Notes: generated from the letters alone by a model not told the origin. A DNA stretch of 64,000 bases from Bryobacterales bacterium (GCA_003136575.1 PLEX01000030.1:2071-66070); one strand, 5' to 3'. Counted from the first letter of the stretch, positions 15,372 to 23,370 are shown. Numbers and translations are program-made.

Positions 15372-16393
15372 AACTCTACGTGGTTTATAGATCTCTCGTT
15401 CCCGCCAGCGCTTCGCCTTATCGTTTGCTCGATGAGCGCGAAGAGATCGCCTGGGCAAACTCGTTCCTCGATGCCCAGCGCATTCGCCAGCTGTCTGTGC
15501 GTTCGCTACGCGCTTACGCCTACGATCTGCTGCACTTTGCCCGCTGGTGGTCACAACATCCGGCGAAGCCTCTGTCCGAGCTCACTGAATCCACGCTGCT
15601 CGATTATGTTCGCTATCAACTCGACCAGCAACCGAAGCCCACGCCCCAGACCGTAAATCACCGCCTGGTCGTCCTGCATTGCTTGTATCGATTCCACCTG
15701 GGCACAGAGATTCCCGCCGGCCAGTCCCACTTCCAGCGCACTTATACGAAGCGATCCCCGCTCGGTTACGGCCGGCCACGTCGCGCCATAGCGCTGGGGT
15801 TGCGCTTGAAGCAACCCCGGCGAATTATTGTGCCGCTCTCCGCCCAACAAGTCGCCACGTTCTGGCACAGCTTTCATTCGTTTCGCGATCTCGCTCTGGT
15901 GGGTCTGATGTTGCTGGATGGCTTGCGTTCCGGTGAAGCCCTCTCTCTCCAGATGGAAGATCTTCAACTCGCTGATGCGCAGATTCGAGTTATCGGCAAA
16001 GGGAATAAACCGCGTGTGCTGCCTCTGCCCCATGAAGTCATTGATGTCCTGCAAAGCTATCTGCGGCTGGAAAGGCCTTTAACCAACTCGCCTTCGCTGT
16101 TCGTCTGTTTGAAAGGCCGGCGACGCGGACACTCGATGACCCCGGCCGGACTTCGCTCGCTTTTCCGAAGCCATCGTATGCGCTGCCAGGTCCCCCAAGC
16201 CAATCCACATCGTCTTCGGCACACCTTTGGAGCGGATATGGTGCGCGCCGGCATTTCGTTGCCCGCCCTGCAGCATCTCATGGGTCATTCGCAAATCCAC
16301 ACCACGATGCTGTATGTCCTGCTGGCGCCACAGGATGTTTGGCGCGAATACGCTCGTGCTATCGAGAAGCGGGCGCACCCGGAGCTTTTGTAG
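15368..16393 (+). CDS. Tyrosine recombinase A of the transposon
   Basis: A 341-residue XerC/D-type recombinase starting at GTG 15368, overlapping the primase stop. An N-terminal SAM-like DNA-binding domain spans about residues 25-125 ('SVRSLRAYAYDLLHFARWWS'). The catalytic domain has Arg187 in 'DGLRSGEALSLQ', the second box 'NPHRLRHTFGADMVR', the His of 'LMGHSQIHTTMLY' and the nucleophile Tyr316. All catalytic residues appear intact. It precedes a second, different recombinase by 6 bases. Two consecutive tyrosine recombinases recall TnpA/TnpB of Tn554-type elements, but those lack a primase. It should cut at the inverted repeats. Confidence 0.9.
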   Translation: MKLYVVYRSLVPASASPYRLLDEREEIAWANSFLDAQRIRQLSVRSLRAYAYDLLHFARWWSQHPAKPLSELTESTLLDYVRYQLDQQPKPTPQTVNHRLVVLHCLYRFHLGTEIPAGQSHFQRTYTKRSPLGYGRPRRAIALGLRLKQPRRIIVPLSAQQVATFWHSFHSFRDLALVGLMLLDGLRSGEALSLQMEDLQLADAQIRVIGKGNKPRVLPLPHEVIDVLQSYLRLERPLTNSPSLFVCLKGRRRGHSMTPAGLRSLFRSHRMRCQVPQANPHRLRHTFGADMVRAGISLPALQHLMGHSQIHTTMLYVLLAPQDVWREYARAIEKRAHPELL

Positions 16394-16399
16394 GTCTAT

Positions 16400-17533
16400 A
16401 TGAAACGGATAACACCGAGCCTTGATCAGATCTTTGCAACGCACCTCAATACTCTCGCCCTGACTCTGCGCCCCAACAGCATGACTGACTATCGCTGCGT
16501 CGTTGGCCGCTTCCTCTCCTGGCTCCACGCTGATTTCCCCCAGGTATGCCGGCTCTCTCTGCTTCGCCGCGATCCGCATCTGCTTGCCTGGTTCCGCCAC
16601 CTCTGCGAACGAGAACCGCCTTTGTCCAACCAAACCCGCCGCTGCTATCTTCTCTGTCTTCGCCGTGTGTTCGACGATCTGGCCGCCAACGGCAACGCCA
16701 TCGCGCCAGACCTCATCCGCCGCGAGGACTTTCCTCCCGCGCCGCGGTATCTGCCACGACCGCTTTCTCTCCAGGACGATCAACTGCTCCAGCAGGAACT
16801 GCAACGCGCAGACGACTGGACTGCCAACGCGTTGCTGCTCGTTCGTGGTACAGGTCTCCGCATTCGCGAATGCATCGATCTGCCTTTGGATTGCCTTCGC
16901 CAGTTAGGCAGTGAGGCGTGGGCTCTCCATGTCCCCATCGGCAAACTGCACAACGAACGCCTGGTTCCCGTCGATGCTGACGCTCGACGCGCCATATCCC
17001 GTCTTCTGGAACTACGTGCTCTGGCTTCGCCCGCACAACTGGCAAGATCCGATGGCTTCTTACTGCCACGTCTCGGTCGCTGTCAACCCTTGTATCACCG
17101 GCTTCGGAAAGACCTCGCGGCGGCCGGCAATCGAGCGGCCTGCTCCTGTGCGATAACGCCACACAGCTTGAGGCACAGCTATGCCTCCGAGATGATCCGC
17201 CTCGGGGTCAGCCTTCCGGCTCTCATGCAACTGCTCGGGCACAAAGACATCCGCATGACCCTGCGCTACGTGCAGGTTACTCAACACGACTTACAACGTG
17301 AATTCCACGCGGCCCGATTGAATGCGCCTCAATCGCATCGCCTTTCTATACCCTCCGTTTCCAACTGCTCTGCTACCGCCGATCTTCCAGGGGTCCGCCA
17401 AGCCATCGCTGCCGCTCGCCACCTGCTGGAGATGTACCGACGTCAGCTTGCCGACTCAAGAGTCCAGCGCACGATTCAGCGCCTCGACAAGCGATTGCTC
17501 GCTGTCGCGTCGCAACTGGATCAATTGAAATAG
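16400..17533 (+). CDS. Tyrosine recombinase B of the transposon
   Basis: A 377-residue recombinase with its own SAM-like domain ('LRPNSMTDYRCVVGRFLSWL') and catalytic domain: Arg154 in 'RGTGLRIRECIDLPL', 'TPHSLRHSYASEMIR', 'LLGHKDIRMTLRY' with nucleophile Tyr290. A C-terminal extension of about 85 residues ends in a predicted helical or coiled segment ('ARHLLEMYRRQLADSRVQRT') absent from recombinase A. The stop at 17531-17533 is 17 bases from the right inverted repeat. The difference in C-termini suggests that A and B have separate roles, for instance one per strand exchange or one acting as accessory factor, as with paired recombinases of other transposons. Confidence 0.9.
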   Translation: MKRITPSLDQIFATHLNTLALTLRPNSMTDYRCVVGRFLSWLHADFPQVCRLSLLRRDPHLLAWFRHLCEREPPLSNQTRRCYLLCLRRVFDDLAANGNAIAPDLIRREDFPPAPRYLPRPLSLQDDQLLQQELQRADDWTANALLLVRGTGLRIRECIDLPLDCLRQLGSEAWALHVPIGKLHNERLVPVDADARRAISRLLELRALASPAQLARSDGFLLPRLGRCQPLYHRLRKDLAAAGNRAACSCAITPHSLRHSYASEMIRLGVSLPALMQLLGHKDIRMTLRYVQVTQHDLQREFHAARLNAPQSHRLSIPSVSNCSATADLPGVRQAIAAARHLLEMYRRQLADSRVQRTIQRLDKRLLAVASQLDQLK

Positions 17534-17550
17534 CCGAAGAATGAGGAAAA

Positions 17551-17563
17551 ATTGGCCGGTCAA
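17551..17563 (-). repeat. Right 13-bp terminal inverted repeat
   Basis: ATTGGCCGGTCAA on the plus strand, exact inverse of 13595-13607 and directly followed by the second GTGGCAG. Confidence 0.9.
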
Positions 17564-17570
17564 GTGGCAG
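17564..17570 (+). repeat. 7-bp direct repeat flanking the element, right copy
   Basis: GTGGCAG, identical to 13588-13594. The preceding base differs between the two copies, so the repeat is exactly 7 bp on that side. Confidence 0.9.
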
Positions 17571-17912
17571 TTTCCGCACTCGCTTGCAATCGCGTGGATT
17601 TACCGCGACGATTATGCGCGGGCTGGCATACGGATGTTGCCGGTTATAGAGCCCGATGGGAAATCTACCACCCGGCACATCGTCGCGTTTGCGTCCACGT
17701 TGATTCCGGTCAGCCTCATTCCCGTCTTGCTGGGGATGACCGGACAAATCTATCTTGTCGGTGCCTTGGTTCTCGGTGGATGCTTCCTTTATTGCGGGAT
17801 TCGTGTCGCGATGGAACGAACAAACACTCGGGCACGACAGGTTCTCCTCGCGTCGGTAGTGTATCTCCCGCTGATTATGGGGCTGCTCGTCATCGACCGG
17901 AGAAGTTTTTGA
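17564..17912 (+). pseudogene. ctaB: Haem O synthase, 3' part, displaced by the transposon
   Basis: After the element the sequence resumes the haem O synthase frame: 'WQFPHSLAIAWIYRDDYARA' and 'GIRMLPVIEPDGKSTTRHIV', the second Asp-rich prenyltransferase region, followed by the last three transmembrane helices and a TGA at 17910-17912 ('LLVIDRRSF'). No start codon belongs to this piece; an ATG at 17541 is inside the transposon and gives a spurious frame. Together with 13041-13594 it forms one complete ctaB gene of about 300 codons. The cell would need another haem O synthase or an oxidase independent of haem O/A. Confidence 0.9.
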
Positions 17913-18612
17913 ATTTGCGGGATTGCCGCGAAGTTATTCTGCCAAACGTCACCGGCTTCATTTTCCCGCATCCGTTCTTTGCAGCCGGATTAAGGGCGGT
18001 GCTGGCATTCCGAGCCGTTCGTGCCATCTTCGCCAGATATCCTGGGTAGACAGTCCGGCGGGACCCTCGGGGGTGCCATCGTGGGTTTTCAGCGGCCTTG
18101 TGCGTGTCCTTTGGGCAAATCACGGATCTTCGCGTTGGCCTCGAGCGCTGCCTCGGCGATTGCGAGCGGGTCGAGTTGGCTGTAACTGCTTCCGTCCTTC
18201 GCCGTCCCTGTTGCGAATGGTCGGTGAGGACGCCTTTTCGAATCGCACGTCGAACTCTCAGCCTACGGCGACGGCGGTGATCAGCATAAATAAGACTGAG
18301 GGGTCGAAACCGATCCTCAACAAGAACGCTATGTTCTTTGTCGTCACTCGAAAGCCATTTTGGGAAGACGACTGTAAATTGGAAACAAGGAACATTGCGT
18401 TTCCCTGCACCTCGTTCTGGCGATTGAGAATACCGCGTTTTCACTCTGTGCTCTCTTCACGACGCAAACGGAGCACAAATGGAGCACAGATTTCCTCACC
18501 ATAGCAGCGGGTTAGCGCGGCGTTCGAGAATTTGCGTACAATTGCAGGATGGACGTCACGTTCGCATCGTAGATTTGCATGTCGTTGCCTCAGTATCGAC
18601 CTTTTCAATATA
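17913..18612. other. Non-coding stretch with a gene relic and tandem motif
   Basis: No intact gene is visible over these 700 bases. The minus strand keeps short coding-like tracts: one ending at 18089 ('DPLAIAEAALEANAKIRDLP' then 'KGHAQGR') and a second ending at 17958 that resembles the partner protein at 19308-19640. Near the right end, at 18469-18490, two 11-bp units CGGAGCACAAA and TGGAGCACAGA follow each other. Such decay beside an insertion suggests repeated accessory-DNA turnover. Confidence 0.5.
17958..18079 (-). pseudogene. Relic of a toxin-partner-like gene
   Basis: The minus strand reads 'TPEGPAGLSTQDIWRRWHER' and continues 'LGMPAPPLIRLQRTDAGK' before TGA at 17958-17960. This matches the C-terminal part of the 110-residue protein at 19308-19640 ('APAGVFTEDVWRRWHERYGI'). 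The 5' half is missing or out of frame, so it is a decayed second copy of that family. It is on the opposite strand to the intact copy. Confidence 0.5.
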
Positions 18613-19311
18613 ATGTCCCCGACCTTCGAGCCCCGCCTGGATGTGCTGCCACAGCCCCAACGGCGATTATGGCTGGAACTCGATGCTGTCCCGTCGGATT
18701 TTGTGCTCTATGGTGGCACCGGGCTGGCGCTTCATCTGGGCCACCGGGTCTCCGAGGATTTTGATTTCTTTTCGTCGTCTGGTTTTGAACCGAGCCGGCT
18801 GAGGGCGAGCCTACCCTTTTTTCGCGAGCTCGATCCAGCTAATCCCGACGCCTGGGTGCAATACAAGCGCGACAACCTGGAAGCCTTCGTAGATCGCGCC
18901 GGTTTGGTCAAAGTGTCATTTTTCGGCCGACTCGATTCGCTACAACGAGTTCAGGATCCTAAGCGAGCGGTGGGATCGCGCGTGCGCGTGGCGTCACTGG
19001 TCGATCTGGCTGGCATGAAGATGCGGGTGATTCAGGTCAGGGGAAGCTGGAAGGACTACGCGGACATTCACGCTCTGGCGGCGCATGGGATCGACCTGCC
19101 GACTGCGCTTGCAGCAGCCAATGCGATCGACAAGCGGTTCGATCCAGCTATCAGCATTCGGGCGTTGCAGTATTATGGTGATGGAACGCTGGATCGGGTC
19201 CCAATAGCCATGCAGCGGGATCTGACCGGATGGGCGAGAGTCGTTGATTTGGGCAAGCTGCCCACGCTTCATTCGCGGCGGGGACTGAGCCCGGAAGGGT
19301 TGGAACGATGA
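18613..19311 (+). CDS. AbiEii/AbiGii-like nucleotidyltransferase toxin family protein
   Basis: A 232-residue protein from ATG 18613 (MSPTFEPRLDVLPQPQRRLW). The nucleotidyltransferase signature is clear: 'FVLYGGTGLALHLGHRVSED' followed by 'FDFFSS', i.e. GGT at residues 34-36 and the metal-binding Asp/Glu cluster E48-D49 and D51. 'VSFFGRLDSLQRV' and 'VASLVDLAGMKMRVIQVRGS' complete the fold. Members of this family are toxins of type IV toxin-antitoxin pairs or phage-defence systems and transfer nucleotides to tRNA or other targets. It overlaps the next gene by 4 bases. The downstream partner is unlike the usual AbiEi antitoxin, which precedes the toxin. Confidence 0.75.
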   Translation: MSPTFEPRLDVLPQPQRRLWLELDAVPSDFVLYGGTGLALHLGHRVSEDFDFFSSSGFEPSRLRASLPFFRELDPANPDAWVQYKRDNLEAFVDRAGLVKVSFFGRLDSLQRVQDPKRAVGSRVRVASLVDLAGMKMRVIQVRGSWKDYADIHALAAHGIDLPTALAAANAIDKRFDPAISIRALQYYGDGTLDRVPIAMQRDLTGWARVVDLGKLPTLHSRRGLSPEGLER

Positions 19312-19640
19312 ACCTGACAATTCCCTATCCCGCAGAGCTTGTGCGAGTGGCGCGGAAGGTGGTTTGGTACGACAAGCCTGAACAAACGCTGGCCGATCTC
19401 AACACTTTTCTGGCGCACCTTATGGTTTACGGCGCCGCCGCTGATGTGGCCGTAGTCGAGCGGTATGTTCCGGCCGAGGAATTCCGAAGGGCTATTGAGA
19501 ATGCCCCCGCCGGGGTATTTACGGAGGACGTTTGGCGGAGATGGCACGAACGTTACGGAATACCCGTGCGAGCCTTGCCGCGGCGCCAGTTTCCCGATGG
19601 TTCGTTTGGTCCGGAGCCGGGAAACTTTTCAGGCCGTTAG
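19308..19640 (+). CDS. Small partner of the AbiEii-like protein
   Basis: A 110-residue protein of unknown function (MNLTIPYPAELVRVARKVVW), translationally coupled to the nucleotidyltransferase by an ATGA overlap. It is helical, with 'LADLNTFLAHLMVYGAAADV' and a distinctive 'FTEDVWRRWHERYGIP' near residues 72-87, and a Pro/Gly-rich tail. No DNA-binding motif stands out. Because the gene is coupled to a toxin-like enzyme, an antitoxin or specificity role is likely. A decayed relative is present at 17958-18079. The family is not known to me by name. Confidence 0.6.
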   Translation: MNLTIPYPAELVRVARKVVWYDKPEQTLADLNTFLAHLMVYGAAADVAVVERYVPAEEFRRAIENAPAGVFTEDVWRRWHERYGIPVRALPRRQFPDGSFGPEPGNFSGR

Positions 19641-19773
19641 GCACGATGTTTGGCGAAACAGGCCTCGTCGGCCGTCAGACTGGAAGTGATTTCATGCGCT
19701 CCCTCAGACTTACGAATTCACCCCTGCGTAGCCCGCTTGGCGGCATTATCCAAAAACTGGAACGCGGGGTTCA

Positions 19774-20881
19774 TCAAGCGGCCCGGTCATAATAATTGAG
19801 CATTCCTCCGAGGCGGCTGCGGCATCGAATCGGTCCCGCGTGATCAGCAGGACCGGGCGCGGGGAAAACGAGTACATTACCGATGCCCTGATGGTTTCGC
19901 TCGTTATCATAATGCGCCATAAATTCGCGAATGGCGATTCGCAAAGCGTCCTCTCCGAACAGAATCATGCGCTCCAGGCAGCACTCCTTAATGGTGCGTA
20001 CGAAAATGGTGCGTACGAATCGAATGGTGCGTACGAATCGCTCGGCGTAGCTGTTCAGGTTCGGCGACCGGGGTGGTAGTTTTACAGACTCCGTACCGGT
20101 CTCGGGGAGCATTGACAGAAACTCCGCCGAATAACGGATCCCGGTCATTAATCAGATACCTTTTGCCCTTAAGTAACCCATCATCGGCGTCGGTCAGATT
20201 GCGCGCAATCTGGCTCATCCACAAACCGTTTGCAGCAGCCGAGATGCCAGCGATCTGCACGCGACGCGTGGACAGTTCGATGCAGAACAGAACCATGAAG
20301 CGGCGGAGTCCCTGGCGGGTCCAGACCTCCACCGTGAAGAAATCCGCCGCCACGATCTGCTCCCAGTGCTGAACGAGAAACTCTTTCCATGTCGTTTTCC
20401 GAATTCGTTCCGGTGCGGGTTCGATGGCGTTGCGTTTCAGGATGTTGGCAATCGTGCCGTGGGCCAGTTCATGGCCGAGATTCGACAGCGCTCCCTGGAT
20501 TCGCACATAACCCCAGCTACGGTTCTCACTCGCCAAACGGACGACCAGTTCTTCGATCTCCTTCCCGGTCGCCGGTCGCCCGGGGCTGCGTCGCGCGCTA
20601 CCGTCATATTTATTCGCGATCAGTTTCCGGTGCCAGCCGAGCAAGGTCTGTGGCGTTACGATGGTTGCCATTTCCGCCAGCATCTTTCTTCCGAGCAGCC
20701 GGGCTTTGACCGCCAGACTGCGGCGCTGGTCGTCGTTGAACCGAAGGCGTCGTCCGCCCAACTGAGCACGAAGGACTCGGTTTTCTTCCCGCAGATACTC
20801 GATCGCATGTTGTTGCTGCTGATTCATCCAGCCGGCGACCGCGAAGAGAAGAAAGCGGAACGGATCTAATGTTTTTGGCAT
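19774..20881 (-). pseudogene. Integrase-core transposase, frameshifted
   Basis: The first part (20881 down to about 20130) encodes an N-terminal helix-turn-helix region ('[20 protein letters not shown]') and an rve-type integrase core ('[20 protein letters not shown]' carries the first catalytic Asp, '[10 protein letters not shown]' the second). At about 20130 a 2-bp loss moves the frame; the other frame resumes '[20 protein letters not shown]' then '[16 protein letters not shown]' with the terminal Glu and 'YDNERNHQGIGN'. Within that motif the block FVRTI is repeated in-frame (see 19990-20040). The gene resembles single-ORF transposases common in Acidobacteriota and Planctomycetota. I found no convincing terminal inverted repeats. 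Confidence 0.85.
19990..20040. repeat. Short tandem repeat inside the dead transposase
   Basis: Three in-frame units begin AATGGTGCGTACGAA: one of 15 bases (19990-20004) and two of 18 bases (20005-20022 and 20023-20040, extended by TCG). On the minus strand they encode FVRTI three times in the place where related transposases have it once, close to the catalytic Glu. Confidence 0.85.
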
Positions 20882-21323
20882 CGTTTCAGCAGCCTAACAC
20901 CTCTCACGTCCGCAGTTCTCCACGTCCGCCGTTTCGCCCTTCGTTTTCAGGCAGTTCGAGTTTTTGGATAACACGGGGTACAAGTCCTGCAGGCTCTGAC
21001 GAAACAGTTGGGGGCATCCCTGAAAATTTCGGAGGAAGGTGGCACACGGTTTGCATTGCAATGGCCACTGCCGAACGGCGCGCCGCGCACTTTGCCGCGA
21101 GACGAAGAGGAACTCGCGTCGAGCCAGTCGGCCTGAGGGACGCTTACCATCCGCCGAACCCGCCCGGTATCGGGCGAACTTTCAAAAGCCGCGGTAAACC
21201 GCGCTGCCGACGGTGGGCATTCCATACTTTCGGCCGCGGAATGGAGGCGCGCGGGGACTCGAAACCACGGACATCCTGGTGTGAGGCCCGATTCGGGCCT
21301 GTCGGCAACGGGTACGGACGAGG
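20882..21323. other. Non-coding stretch between transposase and selenoprotein gene
   Basis: About 440 bases separate the dead transposase from the AhpD-like gene. Long open frames exist on both strands but have poor composition (Arg/Ser/Pro-rich, no domain) and oppose each other, so I do not call them. I see no hairpin-plus-T-run terminator. Confidence 0.5.
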
Positions 21324-21956
21324 CTATTTTTCTTCGGTAAAGGGTTGAGGCGGAGGCTGTGAACTCCGCGAATATCCATGAATCGCCGAACGCTTGCCGC
21401 CCAGACGGTGCGCCTCGTCGCTCATCGGGTGAACGCCGCTCGAATCGATCCATCGATTGTAAAAATTGAACAGCGCGCAGACGGTCAGCGCGTAGTAGAT
21501 TGCCTCGTCGGTAAAGCCCGCGCCGTGCAGTAATGAAATATCCGCCGGCCCGATGCTGACCGAATCCCCGTTTACTTTCCGGACAAAGCGAAACAGCACC
21601 TTCTCCTGTGCGGACAGGCCGGAAGTCTCAACATCGTTGATGACGCCTTCGACCAGTTCCCGACTCTTCAACAGTTCCGCCGCGACCGCGGCGTGCGATT
21701 TCAGTCAAAACGGGCAGTGATTGAGGGCCGAAGTGTACGCCGCGATTAACTCGCGAATGCCGGGCGAAAGCGGAGCCTCCTCCCGCATGATTTCCTGCGT
21801 GAAACGCTCCAGGTGCACCGTCGCTTTGGTCCTAAAGGCGAACATATGGAGGATCTGCGGGTATTCCGAGCCCATACCCTTCATCATCTGAATCGCTTTG
21901 GTGTAGTTATCGTCGCCTTCGTGCTTTTCTACATCTGAAAGGAACATGGGATCCAT
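21324..21956 (-). CDS. AhpD-like (carboxymuconolactone decarboxylase fold) selenoprotein with in-frame UGA
   Basis: Read with TGA 21707-21705 as selenocysteine, this is one 210-residue gene from ATG 21956. Residues 72-88 give 'AYTSALNHCPF-U-LKSH', i.e. C81-P-F-U84-x3-H88, which exactly matches the CxxCxxxH redox motif of AhpD/peroxidase-related proteins with Sec in place of the second Cys. The frame continues without a break ('AAVAAELLKSRELVEGVIND' and 'KVNGDSVSIGPADISLLHGA') with the family's usual length. A hairpin sits 11 bases after the UGA (21678-21693). It would act as a thiol or selenol peroxidase-type reductase. It follows the other selenoprotein gene by 55 bases and is the last of the selD-selC series. 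Confidence 0.88.
21678..21693 (-). promoter_or_regulatory. Bacterial SECIS hairpin of the AhpD-like gene
   Basis: On the minus strand the mRNA reads CGCCGC-GGTC-GCGGCG, a perfect 6-bp stem with a GGUC loop, starting 11 bases after the UGA. Position and a loop with GGU match the E. coli fdhF SECIS, whose loop is AGGUCU. Confidence 0.75.
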
Positions 21957-22011
21957 AAGTAAGCCTCTTTCCGAGATTAACCTGTGCCTTGGTTTGCCGT
22001 CAATACCCGCG

Positions 22012-23271
22012 TCAACGTTTGAAGATGCCGGTATCGGGATGGTAGTTTCGCCAGTCGAACCAGTAATCCTTTACGGCCGATACGGGCGTCAGGCACCGTC
22101 CCGACGATTTACCGCTCACCGCGCACCCGTCAAAGTTCCATTCGCTCGCGGTTTTCGTGTCGAGGAACAGTGGCACCTTCGCGTCAGCCACGGCGACAGG
22201 GTTGGGTCCCTGTCCGGGATCCGGCTTTCTGTAGAACTCCGAGACCGTCTCGCCATCATCCAGCCTCGTGCGGAATGCCCGGATTGATCTTCGATCCGGA
22301 CCGGTCACGATCAGCAGCGGTTCGCCACCCAGCCGGTCTTCGATCAATGTGGCATCCAGTATGCGGCTCACGCTGTATGCGCGACTTTCGCCGGCAAGCT
22401 GAATTCCCAGTACGAGGTCCCGCGACTTCAGGGGCGTGTTCGGAAAATCGAGTACCGTTCTCGCCTTGGCCATGTGTTCTTCCCAATCCTTAGTTTCGTA
22501 GTCGGGGACGAACCCCGGCACCGGCAACAGGACACTGCCGCCGGGCTCCAGTTTGCGCCACAGGTCGAACGTGAGTTCATCACTGTATACGAGCGTGAGT
22601 TGGGAGCCGGCAAGAGGTCCGGACACGGCCTTACCGCTGATTTGCTGCCAAAACGTCCCAGTCTGGTCGTCCCGCATCAGAAAGTTCTGATTGTTGATAC
22701 CAGCCAGGTGAAAGGTCAGTATCAGGCCGTTGGCCTTCCGGTTCCACACCAGACCGGTGTGGCAGAGCGTTCAATAAGTAGCGGCGATCGGCTCGCCGCC
22801 CAGGGTATCGTTCACGATGTGATGGTAGGCCATCTCGCGGATCGGATAGGCTCGCCGCGCGCCGTTTACCTTGACGGCGATCACCATGTCGTCGAGATCG
22901 ACCTTGACTTTGTCGGCGACTGCGAACTGAGGCGAGTCGATCGGATGAAACATCAGTTCGTAAACATCGATTCGCGCCAGAAACGCGCCGCCGATGGCCA
23001 ACAACGAGAACAGAACGGCAGTGAAGCGGGGCAACTTCCTGCTGAAGGTGGCCCAAACGAACCACGCGAGCGCAATTCCGAGCACCGCGCATACAATGGA
23101 AACGGCCGGCCCGAATCGCGCAACCAGCAATGCCAAGGCCAGTTCCCGCGGCCCTTGCGAACGGAACGGCCGGATGACATACAGCGGGAATGCGAAGCAA
23201 GCCAGCGAGGCGATTGCCAACCCGAGGGAAAGCAGGAGCGAAACAGCCCGGCGACGCAAGACGTTTGTCAT
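22012..23271 (-). CDS. DUF3179 membrane protein, predicted selenoprotein (UxxC)
   Basis: The gene starts at ATG 23271 (MTNVLRRRAVSLLLSLGLAI), chosen over an upstream ATG because it begins the hydrophobic region. Three or so membrane helices occupy residues 10-100; the DUF3179 domain follows. In-frame TGA 22773-22771 is residue 167: 'HIVNDTLGGEPIAATY-U-TLCHTGLVWNR', with the frame open for another 252 codons to 22012. Typical DUF3179 proteins have 'TYCPLC' here, so Sec replaces the first Cys of a CxxC pair (U167-T-L-C170). A 7-bp stem with a GGTCT loop begins 8 bases after the UGA. It is preceded by tRNA-Sec and selD on the same strand. The function of DUF3179 is unknown; a redox or metal role of the pair is inferred. 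Confidence 0.88.
22744..22762 (-). promoter_or_regulatory. Bacterial SECIS hairpin of the DUF3179 gene
   Basis: CCACACC-GGTCT-GGTGTGG, a perfect 7-bp stem with the loop GGUCU, which includes the G and U bases that SelB contacts in the E. coli fdhF SECIS. It starts 8 bases after the UGA. Confidence 0.85.
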
Positions 23272-23370
23272 GACGGGAACCCGATCTTTCTGTATACCAG
23301 AAAACGGCACGGCCGGGCAATAGCGGATTCATATCATCGGGCTGCCGAACGTCGCGCGCGGGGAGAGGTG

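Larger units (their letters stand above)
13595..17563. mobile_element. Tyrosine-recombinase transposon with primase, inserted in ctaB
   Basis: The 3969-bp insertion is bounded by perfect 13-bp inverted repeats, TTGACCGGCCAAT at 13595-13607 and ATTGGCCGGTCAA at 17551-17563, and by direct GTGGCAG repeats outside. It carries four same-strand genes: a DUF6431 zinc-ribbon protein, a CHC2/TOPRIM primase and two tyrosine recombinases, with no cargo and no DDE transposase. If the ends joined in a circle, the junction would be two 13-bp palindromic arms around a 7-bp core. That is the layout of a tyrosine-recombinase core site such as loxP or FRT. Excision of the element with one direct repeat would restore the ctaB junction exactly. 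That the recombinases act on these ends is inference. Confidence 0.9.

Noticed and set aside
13595-17563. DDE insertion sequence because of inverted repeats and a 7-bp repeat
   Set aside because: No DDE transposase is encoded; the two tyrosine recombinases account for mobility.
17890-18444. 184-residue Arg-rich minus-strand frame
   Set aside because: The composition is shadow-like and the family-like residues lie in other registers of the same strand. I treated the region as a relic instead.
20869-21453. Overlapping opposed frames between transposase and selenoprotein gene
   Set aside because: No homology or ribosome-binding site; the two strands contradict each other.
21705-22771. TGA codons read as true stops, giving four short genes
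   Set aside because: Both breaks fall at conserved redox positions, in the same register on both sides, each with a SECIS-like hairpin, in a locus with the full Sec machinery.
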